A DNA stretch of 64,000 bases from Amycolatopsis palatopharyngis (GTDB lineage Bacteria; Actinomycetota; Actinomycetes; Mycobacteriales; Pseudonocardiaceae), in NCBI RefSeq assembly GCF_003385185.1, contig NZ_PQHZ01000027.1, positions 1 through 64,000 of the forward strand. The letters are read 5' to 3'. This document shows, piece by piece, positions 37,436-44,783 of the stretch. Under the pieces are notes generated by a model. It was not told the DNA's origin. It saw only the letters and a program-made list of their open reading frames with translations, and made no database searches. The number at the start of each line of letters is the position of its first letter. Within the stretch, counting starts at the first letter, position 1. A program made the position numbers and the translations under genes.

Positions 37436-37518
37436 TGAGTGATATGGCAACCTCGACCTGCGCGCGCACGAGTTCACGCACGCGATCGCGCTCCCCTGAA
37501 CACGGAAGTGATGACTGA
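37435..37518 (+). CDS. Mini-ORF bridging atpG and atpD (27 codons)
   Basis: An ATG overlaps the atpG stop (TGATG at 37433-37437). The frame runs 27 codons (MSDMATSTCARTSSRTRSRS then PEHGSDD) to a TGA whose last base is the first base of the atpD ATG (again TGATG). The peptide is rich in Ser, Thr and Arg and matches nothing I know. Both junctions have the geometry of translational coupling. It may be a coupling device, a small protein, or chance; codon evidence is too short to decide. Confidence 0.4.
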   Translation: MSDMATSTCARTSSRTRSRSPEHGSDD

Positions 37519-38951
37519 TGACTGCCACCCAAGATGCCCCCGCCGCCACCAAGGGCCGAATCGTCTCGGTGACCGGTCCGGTCGTCGACGTCGAGTTCCC
37601 CCGCGGTGCGGTACCCGCCCAGTTCAACGCCCTCAAGGTCGAGATCGAGTTCGCGGAGCTGCGCAAGACGGTGACCCTCGAGGTCGCCCAGCACCTCGGT
37701 GACAACCTCGTCCGGACCATTTCGCTGCAGCCGCAGGACGGTCTCGTCCGCGGTGCGGAGGTCACCGACACCGGCGCGCCGATCTCGGTTCCGGTGGGCG
37801 ACAAGGTCAAGGGCCACGTGTACAACGCGCTTGGCGAGTGCCTCGACGAGCCCGGCTACGGCGCCGACATGGAGCGCTGGCCGATTCACCGCAAGGCGCC
37901 CGCGTTCGACCAGCTCGAGGGCAAGACCGAGATGCTGGAGACCGGCCTCAAGGTCATCGACCTGCTCACCCCGTACGTGCAGGGTGGCAAGATCGGCCTG
38001 TTCGGTGGTGCCGGTGTGGGCAAGACGGTGCTGATCAAGGAAATGATCACCCGTGTCGCGAAGAACTTCGGTGGTACCTCGGTGTTCGCCGGTGTCGGTG
38101 AGCGCACCCGTGAGGGCACCGACCTCTTCCTGGAGATGACCGAGGACGGCGTCATCAACGACACCGCGCTGGTCTTCGGGCAGATGGACGAGCCGCCGGG
38201 CACCCGTATGCGGGTCGCCCTGTCCGCGCTGACCATGGCGGAGTACTTCCGCGATGTGCAGAACCAGGACGTGCTGCTGTTCATCGACAACATCTTCCGG
38301 TTCACCCAGGCGGGCCAGGAGGTCTCCACGCTGCTCGGCCGGATGCCTTCGGCCGTGGGTTACCAGCCCACCCTGGCTGACGAGATGGGCACCCTGCAGG
38401 AGCGGATCACCTCGACCAAGGGCCGGTCGATCACCTCGATGCAGGCGATCTACGTGCCCGCGGACGACTACACCGACCCGGCGCCTGCCACGACGTTCGC
38501 CCACCTGGACGCCACCACCGAGCTTTCCCGTGGTGTCTTCCAGAAGGGCATCTTCCCTGCGGTGGACCCGCTGGCCTCGACCTCGACGATTCTCGACCCC
38601 GCGATCGTCGGTGACGACCACTACCGCGTGGCCTCCGAGGTCATCCGGATCCTGCAGAAGTACAAGGAGCTGCAGGACATCATCGCGATCCTCGGTATGG
38701 ACGAGCTGTCCGAGGAGGACAAGCTGACGGTGAACCGGGCTCGCCGGATCGAGCGTTTCCTTTCGCAGAACATGCTGGTCGCCGAGACCTTCACCGGCCA
38801 GCCGGGTTCCACGGTCCCGATGTCGGAGACCATCGAGTCCTTCGACAAGATCGCCAAGGGCGACTTCGACCACTACCCGGAGCAGGCGTTCCTGGGCATC
38901 GGTGGCCTCGAGGACCTCGAGAAGAAGTACAAGGAAATCACCGGTAAGTGA
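37518..38951 (+). CDS. atpD: F0F1 ATP synthase subunit beta
   Basis: The 477-residue catalytic subunit has the P-loop GGAGVGKTVLIKEMI, the catalytic glutamate in GVGERTREG, the Walker B region DVLLFIDNIFRFTQ and the DELSEEDK motif of the C-terminal domain. The ATG follows GGAAGTGATG and overlaps the stop of the bridging mini-ORF. It is followed by atpC after 144 bases. Confidence 0.97.
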   Translation: MTATQDAPAATKGRIVSVTGPVVDVEFPRGAVPAQFNALKVEIEFAELRKTVTLEVAQHLGDNLVRTISLQPQDGLVRGAEVTDTGAPISVPVGDKVKGHVYNALGECLDEPGYGADMERWPIHRKAPAFDQLEGKTEMLETGLKVIDLLTPYVQGGKIGLFGGAGVGKTVLIKEMITRVAKNFGGTSVFAGVGERTREGTDLFLEMTEDGVINDTALVFGQMDEPPGTRMRVALSALTMAEYFRDVQNQDVLLFIDNIFRFTQAGQEVSTLLGRMPSAVGYQPTLADEMGTLQERITSTKGRSITSMQAIYVPADDYTDPAPATTFAHLDATTELSRGVFQKGIFPAVDPLASTSTILDPAIVGDDHYRVASEVIRILQKYKELQDIIAILGMDELSEEDKLTVNRARRIERFLSQNMLVAETFTGQPGSTVPMSETIESFDKIAKGDFDHYPEQAFLGIGGLEDLEKKYKEITGK

Positions 38952-39095
38952 CCCTCTCGCGTGCGGCGGGGCCGGCTCCAGCATGGTCCACTGTGGATTG
39001 GCAGGATCCCGGCCCCGTCGTTCGCATAGGCGTACCCATTGCGGTCGGCGCGACCATTACACTTGGTTTCAGCGCCCGATGTGAAGGAGACCCAC

Positions 39096-39461
39096 GTGGC
39101 TGAGATGTCCGTTGAGTTTGTCGCCGTTGAGCGGCGCCTCTGGTCGGGCAAGGCCACCTTCGTGGTGGCACAGACCACCGAGGGTGAAATCGGCATCATG
39201 CCTGGCCACGAGCCCGTCCTCGGTCAGCTGATCGAAGGTGGCATCGTCAAGGTGACCACCACCGACGGTGAGACGGTGACGGCTGCGGTGCACGGCGGCT
39301 TCCTGTCCTGTACCGGGAGTTCGGTCAGTGTGCTCGCGGAGAGCGCGGATCTGGCGGAGGAGATCGACGTCCAGGCGGCCAGGGCGGCGCTGACGGCGGA
39401 GGACGAGACCGAGCGCGCCAGAGCGAGCGCGAGGCTGCGCGCAGCGGGCCAGTCGGTCTGA
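39096..39461 (+). CDS. atpC: F0F1 ATP synthase subunit epsilon
   Basis: The 121-residue protein has the N-terminal beta sandwich (VEFVAVERRLWSGKATFVVA; EGEIGIMPGHEPVLGQL) and a short two-helix C-terminus. The GTG at 39096 behind GAAGGAG was chosen over the longer frame from 39039. The C-terminal helices are short, as in mycobacteria, which limits the epsilon-type inhibition known in E. coli. Confidence 0.95.
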   Translation: MAEMSVEFVAVERRLWSGKATFVVAQTTEGEIGIMPGHEPVLGQLIEGGIVKVTTTDGETVTAAVHGGFLSCTGSSVSVLAESADLAEEIDVQAARAALTAEDETERARASARLRAAGQSV

Positions 39462-39485
39462 TCGAGCGACGAGCGGGAGCCGGCC

Positions 39486-39920
39486 TTGGGCATCGAACTG
39501 ATTGTCCTGGCAGTCCTGCTCGGTGTGCTGTTCATCGTCGCCTGGTATCTGATTCGCTGGGTGCGAATGCGCAAGCTCGGCGGCGTGAGCGTCGCATTGC
39601 GGTGGCGGCCCGACCAGGAAAGGTCGGGCTGGCATCTCGGGATCGGCCGCTACCAGGGCGCGGAGTTCGTCTGGCACCGCGTCTGGAGCCTGCGGACCGG
39701 CCCGGACCGGGTGTTTCACCGGGACAGCCTGGAGATCGCCGACCGGCGTGATCCGATCGGCACCGAGTCCTACGCGGTGCCGGCCGGGTCGACCGTACTT
39801 CGCTGCGAGTCCGACGCCCAGGAGGCGATCGAGATCGCCATGGGCCCTGGCGCGCTGACGGGCTTCCTGTCCTGGCTCGAGTCGGCGCCCCCGGGCCGCC
39901 GCGTCCCCCGCGCGAGCTGA
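39486..39920 (+). CDS. DUF2550 membrane-anchored protein
   Basis: The 144-residue protein has an N-terminal membrane helix (ELIVLAVLLGVLFIVAWYLI) and a soluble DUF2550 domain (VSVALRWRPDQ...GWHLGIGRYQG...WHRVWSL). It always follows atpC in related actinomycetes (Rv1312 in M. tuberculosis). The TTG start follows GGGAG. The function is unknown. Confidence 0.88.
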   Translation: MGIELIVLAVLLGVLFIVAWYLIRWVRMRKLGGVSVALRWRPDQERSGWHLGIGRYQGAEFVWHRVWSLRTGPDRVFHRDSLEIADRRDPIGTESYAVPAGSTVLRCESDAQEAIEIAMGPGALTGFLSWLESAPPGRRVPRAS

Positions 39921-39932
39921 CCACGCACGAAA

Positions 39933-39960
39933 CCTCGCACTTTCCCGGGAAAGTGCGAGG
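39933..39960. repeat. CCCGGG-centred palindrome, copy 4
   Basis: A perfect 28-base loopless palindrome with core CACTTTCCCGGGAAAGTG lies 12 bases after the DUF2550 stop, in the gap before the convergent adenosyltransferase gene. Its place mirrors copy 1, also between convergent genes. Confidence 0.85.
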
Positions 39961-39998
39961 CTCGGTAGTGGCCAGGTGGCTCGGGGGTGGCTGGGTGG

Positions 39999-40571
39999 CT
40001 AGCGCTCGCCGCCGGGCTTCCAGAGGACGTCGCCCTCGGGATTCGCCACGCGCGCGAGGATGAACAGCAGGTCCGACAGCCGGTTGAGGTACTTCACGGC
40101 GAGGACGTTCGTCCGCTCGGCGTCGGCCTCCACCAGTTGCCAGCCGGACCGCTCCGCCCTGCGCGAGACCGTGCGGGCCTGGTGCAGCAGCGCCGCCCCC
40201 GCGGTGCCACCCGGCAGGATGAACGACGTCAGCTTCGACAACCGCTCGTTGAAGTCGTCACACCAGCGCTCCAGTTGCTCGATGTAGGGCTCGGTGACGC
40301 GCAGCGGGGGATAGGGCGGATCGTCCACAACTGGGGCGCACAGGTCAGCTCCTACGTCGAACAGGTCATTCTGGATCGACCGCAGGACGGCGGCGACCTC
40401 GTCGGTCAGCCCGCCGAGCGCGATGGCCATCCCGATGACCGAGTTCGTCTCGTCGACGTCGGCATAGGCGCCCAGCCTCGCCGACGTCTTCGGTACCCGG
40501 GAGCCGTCCCCGAGTGCGGTGGTGCCGCTGTCGCCGACCTTCGTGTACACGCGATTGATCCGTACCGACAT
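39999..40571 (-). CDS. Cob(I)yrinic acid a,c-diamide / cob(I)alamin adenosyltransferase (PduO type)
   Basis: The 190-residue protein has the PduO-family signature: VYTKVGDSGTTALGDGSRVPK at the N-terminus for ATP, RLGAYADVDETNSVIG, and RRAERSGWQLVEADAERTNVLAVKYLNRLSD. It makes adenosylcobalamin. The same genome segment encodes a B12-dependent mutase at 44.8 kb, a plausible user. The position matches Rv1314c in M. tuberculosis. Confidence 0.93.
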   Translation of the reverse strand: MSVRINRVYTKVGDSGTTALGDGSRVPKTSARLGAYADVDETNSVIGMAIALGGLTDEVAAVLRSIQNDLFDVGADLCAPVVDDPPYPPLRVTEPYIEQLERWCDDFNERLSKLTSFILPGGTAGAALLHQARTVSRRAERSGWQLVEADAERTNVLAVKYLNRLSDLLFILARVANPEGDVLWKPGGER

Positions 40572-40597
40572 GGCACCACCCTAGCCGGGGTCCCGGC

Positions 40598-41494
40598 TCA
40601 CCTCCGGCAGAAGTCCCGCCAGGCCGCCTTGCTCTGCTGGTCCCGCAGCCGGTAGTCGGAGTGCCCATGAGCGGTGTAGTCGACATCGAAGTACTGCACC
40701 CACAGTGCGTCGTGCTCGGCCAGGTAGTCGGTGACTTCCCGGAGCCAGGCCGCGCGTCCGCGGCCGTCGTCCCCCGTCGCGAGGCCGGTGCCCAGTTCAC
40801 CGATCGCCAGCGGTTCGTCCGCGGCCCTGTTCGCCGCGACCACGTGGCGCAGGATCGTGTCGGCGGAGCGGTACTTCTTCGTGACTCCGACGATCTGGTT
40901 GTACGCGTCCCAGGCGAGCACGTCGACGTACCGAGTGCCGGGGTAGTAGTCCCTCCAGTTCCGCCCGGAGTTCGGGTCGGCGGTCCAGTACATCAGGATG
41001 AGCGTGGACCGCAGACGCGGATTCCCGGCCTGCTCGGCCAGGTGGTGCAGGTGTTTCCACGCCGCACGGAACTGGGCGGCGGTGAACTGCCCCTTCGTGA
41101 TGTTGTCCTCGGGCTCGTGGAAGTAGGTCCAGTGCACATCGACGTCGGTGGGTGCTTCCGCGAACCACTTCCGGAAGTGCCGGTCGTGCTTGCCCGCGGT
41201 GATCTCGGCCGGATCGGCCTTGAACGAGACGGTGAGCGGGAGCCTGCCCGCGTCGAGCTTGCCAGGCCAGTGGCGGGGTAATCCGGAGTAGAAGAGGCGC
41301 ACCGATTCGAGGCCGTAGTAATCGTTTACCCGCGCGAAAGCCTGCTGGTAAGTCTCGCCCTTGGATTCCGGCAGGAACGATGCTCCACACAGCGGCATCG
41401 TCGCGGCGGATGGTGAACCGGCCGCCGGAGAGGCCGGTAGCAGGATGGTGCTCGCGACGACCGCCATGGCCGCCGTGACCGTACGCCCCAGCAC
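40598..41494 (-). CDS. Secreted glycoside hydrolase-like protein (GH26-like)
   Basis: The 298-residue protein has a signal peptide (VTAAMAVVASTILLPASPAAG) and a TIM-barrel pattern. HWTYFHEPED supplies a candidate acid/base glutamate, and LAIGELGTG a candidate nucleophile, both placed as in GH26 mannanases/lichenases. The GTG at 41494 follows AAGGAG and is preferred to a TTG five codons upstream. Substrate could be a mannan or mixed glucan. The family assignment rests on motif spacing only. Confidence 0.68.
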   Translation of the reverse strand: MLGRTVTAAMAVVASTILLPASPAAGSPSAATMPLCGASFLPESKGETYQQAFARVNDYYGLESVRLFYSGLPRHWPGKLDAGRLPLTVSFKADPAEITAGKHDRHFRKWFAEAPTDVDVHWTYFHEPEDNITKGQFTAAQFRAAWKHLHHLAEQAGNPRLRSTLILMYWTADPNSGRNWRDYYPGTRYVDVLAWDAYNQIVGVTKKYRSADTILRHVVAANRAADEPLAIGELGTGLATGDDGRGRAAWLREVTDYLAEHDALWVQYFDVDYTAHGHSDYRLRDQQSKAAWRDFCRR

Positions 41495-41691
41495 GTGTAT
41501 CTCCTTCAAGGTCGCTTACTAGTTCGCAAATAGATAACAGAATCCCACGCTTCGGTCCAGTGAGCATCGACCTGCCGGTCGGTCCGATCGGCATGGCAGG
41601 CATGATGAACGCCCATGAGCGACCGGCACCGTGAGCGAATCGGGTACGGAACTGAGCGATGTGCAGCCCGCCGGCGAGTGAGGCAAGAGGC

Positions 41692-42966
41692 ATGAGCGAG
41701 CACTTCGACGTCCATGGCGGAGGGCGGCTGGTCGGCGAGGTCGAGGTCGTCGGCGCCAAGAACAGTGTGCTGAAACTGATGGCGGCTGCACTGCTCGCCG
41801 AAGGCACCACGACCATCACGAACTGCCCGCAGATCCTCGATGTCCCGCTGATGGGCGACGTCCTTCGCAGCGTCGGCTGCGAGGTCGAGATCGACGGCGA
41901 CACCGCGCGCATCACCACTCCGGCCGAACTTTCGGCACGTGCGGACTCGCCTGCGATGGGCAAGCTGCGCGCCTCGGTATGCGTGCTCGGCCCGCTGGTC
42001 GGCAGGCTGAAGCAGGCCGTGGTCGCCCTGCCCGGCGGTGACGCCATCGGGTCGCGGCCGCTGGACATGCACCAGAACGGGCTACGCAAGCTGGGTGCGA
42101 CCAGCACCATCGAGCACGGCTGCGTGGTGGCCAAGGCAGACGGCCTGCACGGGGCGCAGATCTGGCTCGACTTCCCCAGTGTCGGAGCCACCGAGAACAT
42201 CCTCATGGCCGCCGTCCTCGCCGACGGCACGACGGTCATCGACAACGCGGCCCGCGAGCCCGAGATCGCCGACATCTGCATGATGCTCATCGAGATGGGT
42301 GCGAAGATCGAGGGCGCTGGTACCTCGACGCTGACCGTGCACGGCGTGGACGAGTTGCACCCCACGGAGCACAGGGTGATCGGCGACCGGATCGTCGGGG
42401 CCACCTGGGCTTTCGCGGCGGCGATGACCAGGGGTGACCTGACCGTGCGCGGGGTCAACCCGCACCACCTCGACCTCGTGCTGGACAAGCTGCGCCTCGC
42501 CGGGGCGGAGGTCACCACGTTCGACGGTGAGGGCTTCCGCATCGTGCAGCACGACAGGCCGCAGTCCGTCGACTTCGTGACCCTGCCGTACCCCGGGTTC
42601 GCGACGGACCTGCAGCCGTTCGCGGTGGCACTGTCCTCGGTCTCCGAGGGCACATCGATGATCACCGAGAACGTCTACGAGGCCCGGTTCCGCTTCATCG
42701 AGGAGATGGTGCGTATCGGTGCCGACGCACGGACCGACGGGCATCATGCCGTGGTGCGGGGTGTCGAGCGGCTCTCCAGCGCGCCGGTGTGGGCGTCGGA
42801 TATCCGTGCGGGAGCTGGTCTGGTCCTCGCCGGCCTGTGCGCGGACGGCATCACCGAGGTGTGGGACGTTTTCCACATCGACCGCGGCTATCCGCACTTC
42901 GTGGAGAATCTCAACCGGCTCGGCGCGCGGATCGAGCGCGTCGTCGGAAATCCGGAGCGCTCCTGA
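41692..42966 (+). CDS. murA: UDP-N-acetylglucosamine 1-carboxyvinyltransferase
   Basis: The 424-residue protein starts peptidoglycan synthesis by adding enolpyruvate from PEP to UDP-GlcNAc. It shows the inverse alpha/beta barrel family pattern, with VVGAKNSVLKLMAAALLAEG near the N-terminus and LPGGDAIGSRPLDMH at 113-127. Residue 117 is Asp rather than the fosfomycin-reactive Cys. The ATG at 41692 follows AAGAGG; a start 11 codons earlier is weaker. The position after the adenosyltransferase matches Rv1315. Confidence 0.96.
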   Translation: MSEHFDVHGGGRLVGEVEVVGAKNSVLKLMAAALLAEGTTTITNCPQILDVPLMGDVLRSVGCEVEIDGDTARITTPAELSARADSPAMGKLRASVCVLGPLVGRLKQAVVALPGGDAIGSRPLDMHQNGLRKLGATSTIEHGCVVAKADGLHGAQIWLDFPSVGATENILMAAVLADGTTVIDNAAREPEIADICMMLIEMGAKIEGAGTSTLTVHGVDELHPTEHRVIGDRIVGATWAFAAAMTRGDLTVRGVNPHHLDLVLDKLRLAGAEVTTFDGEGFRIVQHDRPQSVDFVTLPYPGFATDLQPFAVALSSVSEGTSMITENVYEARFRFIEEMVRIGADARTDGHHAVVRGVERLSSAPVWASDIRAGAGLVLAGLCADGITEVWDVFHIDRGYPHFVENLNRLGARIERVVGNPERS

Positions 42967-42968
42967 TG

Positions 42969-43009
42969 CCCGGCGTGCCCGGCCCACGTCGCGAGCCAGG
43001 CACACCGGG
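42969..43009. terminator. Hairpin between convergent murA and protease genes
   Basis: CCCGGCGTGCC and GGCACACCGGG pair over 11 bases with one G-U pair, starting 2 bases after the murA stop and ending just before the protease stop on the other strand. It has no T-run, so its role as a bidirectional terminator is likely but not certain. Confidence 0.5.
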
Positions 43010-43014
43010 AACGG

Positions 43015-43938
43015 TCAGGGCAGCGCGACGAACGGGCTGAGGAACGAGCGTGCGCCCGGCGCGTCGAGCCGGTAGGTGACGTTGGTGGCGTAGCACGGCG
43101 CGTCCCCGGTGATCGTGGTGGACACGAGCGTGCGCACACCGTCGATCGTCGCGAAGTTCGGTCCGCCGGAATCGCCGTAGCAGGCGCCGCCGTTGCCCTG
43201 TGGTTCGGTCATCGCGAGACGCACCCACGTCTTGTTCAGTGCGTCGAAGGAGACCGGCGCCTTCATCCGTACGCCGCCACCGGGGTGGGTGTGCCCGCCA
43301 GGGCCGCGCTGCGCCTCCTGGGTGCCGTACCCGGCGACCACGAAGTCCGTTTCGCGGAGGCCCTGTGGTCCCAGTTGGTCGAGCTCGCCTGCCGAGGGCA
43401 GCGCCGCCGGGGTGAACGACCAGCGCTGCGCCATCTCCGCAGCGGGCACTTCGATCACCGCGATGTCGTGGGAGTCGGCCGAATTGCCAGGGTAGGCCGG
43501 GTCCGAGTGAGCCGAACCCTCGACGCCGACGCTGCGCGCGACGGAGGTGGGCTGCCCGGGGAACCGCTGCGCGGCCGCGTCGAGCCCGGCCTGCACGTCC
43601 TGCTCGAGCGAGACGTAGAACCGTACGTTGTCCGGCCAGCCGCTCGTGCAGTGCGCGGCGGTGAGGAAGGTGCCGCCGTCGAGCATGGTGCCGGAGCAGA
43701 CCCAGTCGACCCTGTCCGGTGTGGCTGGGTCTTCGTCGTTGTCCCAGGTGGCCACGAGCGCACCGACCTCGGTGCGTTCCGGCGCCGGTGTGGCGTTGTA
43801 GGAGCTGATTCCCGATGCGGCCGTTGTGGCGCTCAGCAGCACCGCGGCGGTCGCAGCGGTGAGGGTGAGCGCGCGGCGGGTGGCCCTGGCCGAGCGTGAC
43901 GACCCGGGGCGATGTGACACGAAGGAGTGATCTGTCAT
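43015..43938 (-). CDS. Secreted trypsin-like serine protease (S1 family)
   Basis: The 307-residue protein has a signal peptide (ALTLTAATAAVLLSATTAASG) and the catalytic triad: His in FLTAAHC, Asp in SHDIAVIE, and Ser in CYGDSGGP. Four cysteines can form two disulfides. The start at 43938 (MTDHSFVSH) gives a normal Sec/Tat leader; an in-frame start 20 codons upstream does not. It is a single-gene unit convergent with murA. The natural substrate is unknown. Confidence 0.88.
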   Translation of the reverse strand: MTDHSFVSHRPGSSRSARATRRALTLTAATAAVLLSATTAASGISSYNATPAPERTEVGALVATWDNDEDPATPDRVDWVCSGTMLDGGTFLTAAHCTSGWPDNVRFYVSLEQDVQAGLDAAAQRFPGQPTSVARSVGVEGSAHSDPAYPGNSADSHDIAVIEVPAAEMAQRWSFTPAALPSAGELDQLGPQGLRETDFVVAGYGTQEAQRGPGGHTHPGGGVRMKAPVSFDALNKTWVRLAMTEPQGNGGACYGDSGGPNFATIDGVRTLVSTTITGDAPCYATNVTYRLDAPGARSFLSPFVALP

Positions 43939-44003
43939 GGCGAGGAACTCACCACGCGGGTGTCCCGCAGTCAAGGCTTTCGGTGCAGCTTCGGGCAACT
44001 GGC

Positions 44004-44630
44004 TCAGGACTGGGCTGCCAGTGCCACACCGAAGCCGATCAGAGCGCTGCCGGTAACGGCGTCGAGCGAGCGGCGCACCTTCCTGCGCTGGAGCCAGGCC
44101 CGAACCTTGTGCACGAAGAACAGCATCAGCAGGAGCCAGATACTGCCGAGGACGGCCACGGTGTAGGCCAGCACAAGTGCGTCGAGCACGGAGGTGGTCG
44201 CGGGGTTGAGGAACTGGGGCAGCACCGAGAGGTACAGGACGAGCACCTTCGGATTGGTCACGTTGGACAGGAACCCCTCGCGCCAGCGACGGAACCCTGA
44301 GGACTTGGCCTGTTTGGTGTCCTGAAGGGTGCCGTAGTTACCGCGCCAGGCGGCCCGCAACGCCTGGAAGCCCAGGTAGCAGAGGTAGGCGACGCCGAGC
44401 CAGCGCAGGGTGAGAAACAGCGGCTGCGAATGGGCGATGATCGCGCCGAGCCCGAGAGCGGCCGCGCTGCCCTGCACGGCGTTGCCGCTGAAGATGCCGA
44501 AGACCGACATCAGCCCGCCTCGCCAGCCGGCGGCCAGCGAGTTCTTCAGGGTCACCATCGTGTCCGGACCGGGGGCGATGACCACCAGCACGACGACCAC
44601 GAGATAGCTGCCGTACACACTCCACGTCAC
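44004..44630 (-). CDS. LysE/RhtB-family amino-acid exporter
   Basis: The 208-residue membrane protein has about six helices and the family signature APGPDTMVTLKNSLAAGWRGGLMSVFGI near the N-terminus, then GVAYLCYLGFQALR and FLSNVTNPKVLVLYLSVLPQF. It would export amino acids or related solutes by proton exchange. The GTG start at 44630 puts the first helix directly at the N-terminus. The substrate is unknown. Confidence 0.88.
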   Translation of the reverse strand: MTWSVYGSYLVVVVLVVIAPGPDTMVTLKNSLAAGWRGGLMSVFGIFSGNAVQGSAAALGLGAIIAHSQPLFLTLRWLGVAYLCYLGFQALRAAWRGNYGTLQDTKQAKSSGFRRWREGFLSNVTNPKVLVLYLSVLPQFLNPATTSVLDALVLAYTVAVLGSIWLLLMLFFVHKVRAWLQRRKVRRSLDAVTGSALIGFGVALAAQS

Positions 44631-44783
44631 ACTGATCGACCCTAACGGGTGATGAGCCGTGACTCCGTCGGATTTTCGTCACAGTGTTGGCGGGCGCTGC
44701 CCGTGCTGGACGTGTCGAGTTCCACTCGTCACAAAATGTTACCGACGAGTATGCTGGGTCGGTCGTCGATCGGGAGGTTTGTC

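Noticed and set aside
44649..44783. Extended N-terminus of the MeaA-type mutase
   Set aside because: The extra 45 residues have no family similarity; the GTG at 44784 has a GGGAGG site and gives the usual start VPYPSDRELDRPW.
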